DNA of 19,794 nt from Flavobacterium sp. UBA6135 (GTDB lineage Bacteria; Bacteroidota; Bacteroidia; Flavobacteriales; Flavobacteriaceae): contig NZ_DIVJ01000037.1 of the NCBI RefSeq assembly GCF_002428305.1, forward strand, positions 105,195 through 124,988, read 5' to 3'. The notes beneath the pieces were generated by a model. It was not told the origin of the DNA, searched no databases, and saw only the letters and a list, made by a program, of their open reading frames with translations. This document shows positions 14,013 through 19,794 of this stretch, piece by piece. The position numbers and the translations under genes are program-made. The first letter of the stretch is position 1; each line of letters starts with the position of its first letter.

Positions 14013-17000
14013 TTAGTTTTTCATTAGTTTATGTTGTGACACAAGCACTCCTGCTTCACGGAGCACCACAATATAAACACCTGCAGGATAAGAACCGGTG
14101 TGAACCGTAATGGCTTTATCTTCAGGTTTTAAGTGCGTTTGTTGCATCAATCGACCCGTCAAATCATAAATGAATAATTCACCTTTTGATTTAATACCGG
14201 TAAAGGAAATAGTGACCGCATCATTTGTCGGATTCGGATACAGTGTAACCGCAACCAAATCCATTCCCTCACCGTGCTTAGTTGGCTCCTGAACCTGCTC
14301 CTTATTAACTTGACTTTCTTCCTCACAAGAAGGAATATCTAACAAGAAGGTGTACGTACACGGATTACCATCTTTATCCAATGCCTCAATGATAAATTCT
14401 ACCATACCACCTGTAAAAGTACCCGTTGGAATAAAGGTAAACATATACGGATGCAAACCGGCACTGATGTCAAAAGCAGATGGGTTAATAACCATAGTAC
14501 CACTCAAAGAACTAATCACCGCATTCAAATCATCACCACTGGCGATATCCAACACAACCGTAAAACTACAAAATTTATCTTCATTTTTTATAATACTTTG
14601 TGGTATAACCCGTTCAATTTTACATTTTTTACATGCTAACTCTTTAAAATAAAGAGGGTCAGTAGTTAATTCACAATCACCTGTGTTTAGTGTAAAAGCA
14701 TATTCTCCCGTTCCGGTTAGCTCATAAGGAGTCGGAAAACTGGTGGTATTGGAAACAGCAACAACTTGATCCTTTTCCCAAGCCCAATAAGGCAAATATA
14801 CTCTTGGTCCTATCAGTGTACCGATGTTTTCTTTACAGGCATCATAACATCCTGAAGGGAAAATCCAACTGTAAACTTCCGGATCTTTTGGCACATCAAT
14901 TTGGGTTGAGAAACTACAATCTCCTACAGTGGCAGTCACACGATAAGGTCCACCGGCTGACACATAAATAGGATTACCTATTTGACCGTCACTCCAAGTA
15001 AAATGAGCTCCGGTTGCTGCCGTTTGTGCAGTTAACTTATACTCATACGGACTACAACTGACCATTTGCGGTGTTAAAATGACCAAATCCGTTGGAGCGG
15101 GCAGCACTTGAACCGTAACACTGCTTGAATTACTACAACCATCCAAAAGTACGGTAGCTGTGATGGTATGAGTACCTGCACTTAAATTAGAAAATATAGG
15201 GGCAGTATTGTTGTTAAATTGGGGTTGGGCAACAGTGTTCAACGTCCAACTAATTGTTGTAGCATTAGTAGTTGCTTTCACCGGATAGATGCCTCCCAAA
15301 CAAATAGAAGTAGCCGCCGTTAACGTTAAAGATGGTAACGGTTTAAAGATAGGACTGATGCGACTTGGAGTAGCATACTCACACAAATCCGCTGAACGTA
15401 CTTTTAGCCAATACGAACCGGGTGTCGTGACAACAAGATTGGGACCGTTTACAGGAGGAGTCACTTCCGTTAACCCATTCATCCAAATATATTCCTCAAC
15501 AGCACAAGTGTCGAGCTGACTAGGGTTGGCTTGATACGTCAAGGTTACACCATAACCGGCACAAACACTTGGTGGATTTGGTGTGGTCACCACATCACCA
15601 TAAAAACATTTTTCAGGAATAGTGATAGGTAATGACAAGGTTCGGGAACATCCCAAAGCATTGGTTACAGTTACGTAAACCGTATGAGGACCACTGGTTG
15701 AAAAAACCCTTTTTGGATTAAATAAAGTACTTTGAGCTCCTTCATCAAATGTCCATAAATAAGAATCCGTTGATGACTGAGAAAATGATACTTCAAAACG
15801 TACAGCAGTATCATGACAATGAATTTCTTCCACCAATTCTATAAACATCGCATTTGACATCGTACTCAACGTAAACACCAACTCATACGAGCATTCATCT
15901 TGCCAAACACCATTCAATTTTCCTTTAACTACTTGGGTAACTATATAAGTACCGCTTCCTAATGAATTGATTACATTTCCGGAAACCAATACATTACTGC
16001 TTGGCGGTGTGCCATTAGGTCTTATGTAATATTTTATATCCCTGTCTGTAACAGGAGCAAAAAAGTTGGTTTCATCAAAAAAGGTTACAGTAAAATCGGT
16101 GTTGCCATTACATACTGCCTGATAAGCAAATTTAGGCACATAAGGCACCGTAATCTTATTATAATCACGCAATGTAATTAGATTAAAAGGGGCATTTTGA
16201 CAGGTATAACGAGCTTGATAGTACACGTGATACTCTCCGGCTTCTGCCGTAATTTGAGTCCCGGTATAATTGTTATGGTTAAAATTAGGTCCAACAATTT
16301 TAAAACTTTCAAAAGAGGAGGGCACTGTAGTACTGCCACTCAAATAAATAATACCACAATCATTAAAACTGGTGTTGGTTAAAACTGGTACAGGATCCAA
16401 CTCACAAATAACCGTATCGTTGCAATTTTGATAAACGTTTACTATATTGGAAAAAGCAATACAACCTTTACTGTCAACTACGCTAAAACGATAACTGCCA
16501 AACCCCATAGCAGGTGTAACAGCCAAAGTAGTATTCGGAACGGGTTGAGGACTAAGGATGGCACCGTTTCTATACCAAGTAACCGTTAAACCGGCAATGG
16601 AGGTGCCTATTTCTAAAACAGTTGCAATATCTTGCACATCACAAAACACATTACCTCCGCTTACAATGGATAAAGAAGCAGGCGGCTCAGGAAATACTGA
16701 TACATTGAATACAGCAACATTTGTACTTACATCACATCCGTTTGGAGTTGCAATAAAAGCTGTAATTGTTCTTCCAATATTTGAACCGGTGTTGTTAGAA
16801 AATGTAAAATTTTGTGTGGTACTTCCTGTGGTAGTTACTCCTCCATTTGTCCAAGTAACCACTGTTCCCGGTGCAAGAGAAACACCGTTGGTAGAACTGA
16901 CTGTAAACGTTACTCCTGCTCCGGAACAAACAGAACTGTCAGCTGAAATTTGAATAATCGGGATAGGAATAATAGTCACTTGATACGTAAACACTTGTGG

Positions 17001-18755
17001 AGGTAACGTACATTTTTGTATCGTTAAAATCACATCAACTTGTGTTGGTGCACTCACATTATACCATAAAAAAGTGGCTGCATTAGTACCTTGACCTTCC
17101 GTAACACTACCTAAACTGGAGTCAGAAAGACTCCAAGTATAAAGCTCTCCTTGAGTATATAAATTGGTGGTACCGCTTTGATAAGCAAAAAAGTCTTGAT
17201 AGGAGTTGGCACATATCGAATTCACATTGTCCTCACTAATTACATCAACCAACACTTGTTGTAAGTTGATGGGTAAAGTGGTAGGTGACGAAGCACAAAC
17301 AAGTGGGTTAATAGATTGCCGAACAACCGTCAGTGAATGAGGCCCGGTGGCACTAAAACTAACATTAACAGAACTTCCTGTAGCGGCACCAATAAAACTA
17401 CCATTCTGAATAGTCCAATGATAGGTTGAATTAGAATCAGGATTTTGTATCGTATAAGTATAGGGTTGTGACGGACAAACAACTGTAGTGCCTGAAATTG
17501 AATTCAAAGCTACAGCTTGTGGATTTGCCACAATAGTGATGGTTTTTTGTTCACCTTCACACAAAGCACTACCGGCTGTAGATAAAATATAATTTCCGGC
17601 CGTAGTAAAAGTATATTGAAATTGATTAGAACCGTTCAAAGTTGTAATTACAGTTGTTCCATTGGCAGCAAATAAAGTCCAATTCGCTGCGTCTCCTGAA
17701 GCGGTAGTATAGGTTGCAACTGTTCCTTGACAAAACTCAGTATCGCCCAAAAACTCAACTCTTGGTTCAGAGATAATAGTAAAAAGGGCAATTCCCGTAC
17801 AACCGGTCAATGTATTCACATAAGTAGCTTTCAAAAGCAACGTTCCCTCTACAAATGGAAAAATAACAACTTCATTGCGTTGATCAGTCAAAATAACATC
17901 AGCCAAATCATTGTTTTCATTACCCACAATCTCCCATTGAAAATCGGTAGTAGGCCATTGGGGCAACTCATAGCGTCCGTAAGAATAAACACACAAAGAA
18001 TCAGGGCCAACAATCGTTCCTTTAGATTGAATCACCGGCACACGTAGGGTCGTTGGAAAATAACATTCCAAGTGACAGTCTCTCGGATCAAAAGTAACAT
18101 AACCAAATCCGGTAGCGTCAACATCATCCCATATAACCGTTAAATCACCTGTACTTTGATTGATATCTGCTATAGTTCCTCCAATAACACTCCAATTAAA
18201 AGCATCACCACAAATAGCTCTGGCATCAAAAGGCAATGTATAAGTGGCTCGTTGATCTTCACAAACAATGGAAGGACATTGAATATCAAATCCTTTTGGG
18301 CCAACCTCAACAAGAATCCCTATGGTATGCTTACAATTACAAGCATTAGTAACAGTAAGCTTTACCATAAAAGTCCCATCACTTTGATAAGTGTGTGTAG
18401 GGTGCTCAGCTGTTGATGTTGTATTGTCTCCAAAATCCCAGAAATAAGATACAATGGCTGTACCACCATTGGCTTGAGATTGATTAGTGAAATAAATTAA
18501 TTGATCCGTACATGCATAGATAGTTTCACCCTCCCCTGTTGTGAATGGTAAAACCTCAAAATCTGCAATAGGACCAATTATTTTTTCAAAGCAAATAGTT
18601 TTAGAACTGATAGTTGACCCCGTAGTGATTTGAAAACTTAAACTACCCATTCCAAAACTACCCCATAAAACACTACAACTTGTGTTAGTTGAAGAAGAAA
18701 TTGAGCCACCAATACTACTCCAAACAACTGTACTGCCTGTTGGAACATTTTGCAA
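14013..18755 (-). CDS. Giant secreted PKD/Ig-like repeat protein with T9SS sorting domain (main body)
   Basis: A 1580-codon open frame counted from a TTG at 18755, which is only where the frame can formally begin: it stays open upstream to the frameshift at about 18817, and the true N terminus is the fragment at 18815-19024. Visible domains: a PKD domain at about 64-152 (YFWDFGDNTT ... HTYQSDGTFMVKLTV), then many PKD- or Ig-like beta domains of about 80-100 residues, often beginning near a Cys. A second clear PKD domain lies near 970-1045 (YLWTFDEGAQ ... GPHTVYVTVTNALGC). The last 78 residues (VTLYPNPTNDAV to LVSQHKLMKN) are a type A T9SS sorting domain. Such proteins are exported to the cell surface or medium in gliding and biofilm-forming Bacteroidota, where they commonly act as adhesins. 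No catalytic domain is seen. The specific function is unknown. Confidence 0.88.
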   Translation of the reverse strand: MQNVPTGSTVVWSSIGGSISSSTNTSCSVLWGSFGMGSLSFQITTGSTISSKTICFEKIIGPIADFEVLPFTTGEGETIYACTDQLIYFTNQSQANGGTAIVSYFWDFGDNTTSTAEHPTHTYQSDGTFMVKLTVTNACNCKHTIGILVEVGPKGFDIQCPSIVCEDQRATYTLPFDARAICGDAFNWSVIGGTIADINQSTGDLTVIWDDVDATGFGYVTFDPRDCHLECYFPTTLRVPVIQSKGTIVGPDSLCVYSYGRYELPQWPTTDFQWEIVGNENNDLADVILTDQRNEVVIFPFVEGTLLLKATYVNTLTGCTGIALFTIISEPRVEFLGDTEFCQGTVATYTTASGDAANWTLFAANGTTVITTLNGSNQFQYTFTTAGNYILSTAGSALCEGEQKTITIVANPQAVALNSISGTTVVCPSQPYTYTIQNPDSNSTYHWTIQNGSFIGAATGSSVNVSFSATGPHSLTVVRQSINPLVCASSPTTLPINLQQVLVDVISEDNVNSICANSYQDFFAYQSGTTNLYTQGELYTWSLSDSSLGSVTEGQGTNAATFLWYNVSAPTQVDVILTIQKCTLPPQVFTYQVTIIPIPIIQISADSSVCSGAGVTFTVSSTNGVSLAPGTVVTWTNGGVTTTGSTTQNFTFSNNTGSNIGRTITAFIATPNGCDVSTNVAVFNVSVFPEPPASLSIVSGGNVFCDVQDIATVLEIGTSIAGLTVTWYRNGAILSPQPVPNTTLAVTPAMGFGSYRFSVVDSKGCIAFSNIVNVYQNCNDTVICELDPVPVLTNTSFNDCGIIYLSGSTTVPSSFESFKIVGPNFNHNNYTGTQITAEAGEYHVYYQARYTCQNAPFNLITLRDYNKITVPYVPKFAYQAVCNGNTDFTVTFFDETNFFAPVTDRDIKYYIRPNGTPPSSNVLVSGNVINSLGSGTYIVTQVVKGKLNGVWQDECSYELVFTLSTMSNAMFIELVEEIHCHDTAVRFEVSFSQSSTDSYLWTFDEGAQSTLFNPKRVFSTSGPHTVYVTVTNALGCSRTLSLPITIPEKCFYGDVVTTPNPPSVCAGYGVTLTYQANPSQLDTCAVEEYIWMNGLTEVTPPVNGPNLVVTTPGSYWLKVRSADLCEYATPSRISPIFKPLPSLTLTAATSICLGGIYPVKATTNATTISWTLNTVAQPQFNNNTAPIFSNLSAGTHTITATVLLDGCSNSSSVTVQVLPAPTDLVILTPQMVSCSPYEYKLTAQTAATGAHFTWSDGQIGNPIYVSAGGPYRVTATVGDCSFSTQIDVPKDPEVYSWIFPSGCYDACKENIGTLIGPRVYLPYWAWEKDQVVAVSNTTSFPTPYELTGTGEYAFTLNTGDCELTTDPLYFKELACKKCKIERVIPQSIIKNEDKFCSFTVVLDIASGDDLNAVISSLSGTMVINPSAFDISAGLHPYMFTFIPTGTFTGGMVEFIIEALDKDGNPCTYTFLLDIPSCEEESQVNKEQVQEPTKHGEGMDLVAVTLYPNPTNDAVTISFTGIKSKGELFIYDLTGRLMQQTHLKPEDKAITVHTGSYPAGVYIVVLREAGVLVSQHKLMKN

Positions 18756-18814
18756 ATGGTAAACGATATAAGAATTTTCACAGACCCTAAAACAGTCTCC
18801 ATCTTGAATGTCCT

Positions 18815-19024
18815 CTAAAAAAGAGGCTCTTTCTCATCCCTGGGAGGTTCTCCTGTTTCATACACTTGACATCCAACGCCACCACTCCAAATAATGGAGA
18901 CTGGATTGGTACTTTGAGCAAAAACACTGCTTGAAAACAATAAAAAACTAACAAGCAATAGACCGGTAAACTTAAACATAAACGGTAAAGATTTACATTT
19001 AAAATAGGAAGTAATTTCCGTCAT
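18815..19024 (-). pseudogene. N-terminal fragment (signal peptide) of the giant T9SS protein, separated by a frameshift
   Basis: Seventy codons starting at ATG 19024 (or the in-frame ATG at 18979) and ending in TAG at 18815-18817. It holds a signal peptide: LLLVSFLLFSSSVFAQ, cleaved before Gln. The mature part ends EPPRDEKEPLF. One frame over, the sequence continues directly as LEDIQDGDCFRVCENSYIVYH into the 1580-codon frame. Adding one T to the run of six joins them into 1671 codons, 1670 residues. By itself the fragment would give only a short secreted peptide. Whether this is a true pseudogene, a phase-variable gene, a slippage site or a sequence error cannot be decided here. Confidence 0.8.
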
Positions 19025-19055
19025 AAAATGTGTTATTTAGTTGGTTAAACAGTTC

Positions 19056-19063
19056 CAAACTTA
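19056..19063 (-). promoter_or_regulatory. Possible -7 promoter element of the giant T9SS gene
   Basis: The minus strand reads TAAGTTTG, a full match to TAnnTTTG, about 32 bp upstream of the ATG at 19024. No convincing -33 TTTG lies 19-21 bp further upstream, so this is a weak call. Confidence 0.4.
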
Positions 19064-19064
19064 A

Positions 19065-19681
19065 CATTTTATTTCATGCCTTTTTTACTACATTTTTTAA
19101 AAAAAATTTTCATTTGCCTGAAATCCAAAACATTTCATCGATTATTTCTTTATTCATAAGGTATGACAATTCTTATAAAGCGATTTATTTTTTATTAACA
19201 ATTAATAAATAAAAGTGGTTAATAAGTTTGTAATTTACTAATCGGAAAAAAGGCTTTTCTCCTGATTTTTAAGAACAGAAAAAAAGATTTTTCAAAGTTA
19301 TGTAAATGAAATCTTATTTGATGATATAAGGAATTTAAGACAATTCAAACTTATTTTATTTTCATAACTGCTAATTAAAAAAAGTAAGTTCCTAGTGAAA
19401 CATTTTTATCTTTCTGAAAGACAAAAAATAGTGTTAATAACTTTTTATGATAAATAGTGATTTTTTAATAAAAAACAAACTTTTTAGCATGGTTTTATTT
19501 CTTATAATTTCCACTTTAACCAAAATATTTAAGAAAATAATAAAATGAACGCTATTGATTTACAATAATTACTCTAAATCAATTATAAAAAAAACAGTTC
19601 AATAGTGCTTAAGATTAAAACCATAGTTATATAACTATAATGGGATTTTTAATAATGGGTATAGCTATTTCAGGACGGGTC
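19065..19681. other. Very AT-rich non-coding gap with a palindrome
   Basis: About 617 bp with no credible gene. Short frames here have low-complexity AT-driven composition. At 19623-19638 lies a perfect 16-bp palindrome, ATAGTTATATAACTAT, extendable to CCAT ... ATGG with one bulged A. It is followed on the plus strand by ATTTTT and preceded by a TTAAAA run, so it could act as a weak bidirectional terminator next to the insertion sequence. Confidence 0.5.
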
Positions 19682-19794
19682 GGGAGTGTTCAATAAACTG
19701 TGTCATTGCATTTTATTCTATCACTAAAATACACATTTAAATCATTTTGAATAGCAGACCAGTGAAAAATTTGTCCATTCCATCTAGTTTGTGC
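19682..19794 (-). mobile_element. Right-edge fragment of an IS256-like insertion sequence
   Basis: The probable terminal inverted repeat starts near 19682 (GGGAGTGTTCAATAAACTG, continuing TGTCA) and contains the transposase stop codon, as is common in IS256-family elements. The element runs off the window, so the other end, the second inverted repeat and the target duplication cannot be checked. Confidence 0.6.
19690..19794 (-). CDS. Transposase, IS256-like, C-terminal 34 residues
   Basis: The frame is open from the right edge of the window to TGA at 19692-19690. The visible end has the pattern RWNGQIFHWSAIQNDLNVYF followed by SDRI. This resembles the IS256/Mutator-type transposase C terminus (W-x-x-x-I-x-x-W ... 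L-x-x-x-F-x-x-R). The catalytic DDE residues lie outside the window, so whether the element is active is unknown. A different transposase family cannot be fully excluded from 34 residues. Confidence 0.65.
   Translation of the reverse strand, partial: AQTRWNGQIFHWSAIQNDLNVYFSDRIKCNDTVY

Noticed and set aside
16558..16953. 131-codon plus-strand frame inside the giant T9SS gene
   Set aside because: It is antisense to a well-supported coding region with PKD/Ig-like domains and has no recognisable features. Similar antisense frames at 3164-3541 and 11403-11750 were rejected for the same reason.
18753..18755. TTG at 18755 as the real start of the giant protein
   Set aside because: Coding sequence continues upstream in frame with no promoter or signal peptide at the TTG. 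The missing signal peptide is found one frame over at 18815-19024.
19030..19212. 60-codon plus-strand frame in the AT-rich gap
   Set aside because: Its composition is what random AT-rich sequence gives (many Phe, Ile, Leu, Asn, Lys). It overlaps the promoter region of the giant gene and has no promoter or recognisable domain.
1..19794. A defence system, prophage or new multi-gene operon
   Set aside because: Every sizeable gene belongs to polysaccharide export, translation, central metabolism, secreted T9SS cargo or an insertion sequence. No nuclease, helicase, toxin-antitoxin, reverse transcriptase or phage structural gene is seen.

Overview
The window looks like a chromosomal segment of a Flavobacterium-like member of the Bacteroidota. 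It is AT-rich. Several genes are preceded by the Bacteroidota-type promoter TTTG-N19-21-TAnnTTTG and lack a clear Shine-Dalgarno sequence. Two large secreted proteins end in type IX secretion system (T9SS) type A sorting domains, which are confined to this phylum.

Layout. Positions 1-4758 are the end of a surface-polysaccharide locus: the C-terminal part of a FlaA1/CapD-type nucleotide-sugar 4,6-dehydratase, a Wza-type outer-membrane export lipoprotein, a Wzc-type chain-length regulator and BY-kinase with a Gly-Tyr tail, and, convergent and overlapping, a PHP-type tyrosine phosphatase. Together they cover sugar-nucleotide synthesis, export, kinase and cognate phosphatase. Positions 4759-12193 are mostly housekeeping: peptide chain release factor 3 (prfC, minus), a long-form glyceraldehyde-3-phosphate dehydrogenase (gap, plus) diverging from it, a small secreted protein of unknown function, and a mitochondrial-type aconitase (minus). 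Positions 12586-19024 hold two minus-strand T9SS cargo genes: a very large PKD/Ig-like protein, then a seven-repeat RCC1-type beta-propeller. The right edge (from about 19682) is the end of an insertion sequence with the last 34 codons of an IS256-like transposase.

The intergenic gaps are unusually rich in repeats. One family occurs at both 4895-5157 and 9378-9855 (a shared 15-mer seen seven times and a 64-bp module seen four times). There is also an 8-bp array (8732-8787), a 7-bp array with a canonical G-quadruplex motif (12497-12580), and several hairpins.

Points of most interest. The giant T9SS protein is split by a -1 frameshift at a run of six T just before a TAG stop; one extra T would give a continuous 1670-residue protein with a signal peptide. 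This could be phase variation, slippage, gene decay or a sequence error. The Wzc tail is encoded by a 15-bp tandem repeat. The small secreted-protein gene has a long leader with a strong hairpin and a ten-codon ORF. I found no CRISPR array, tRNA, rRNA or clearly new multi-gene defence system.
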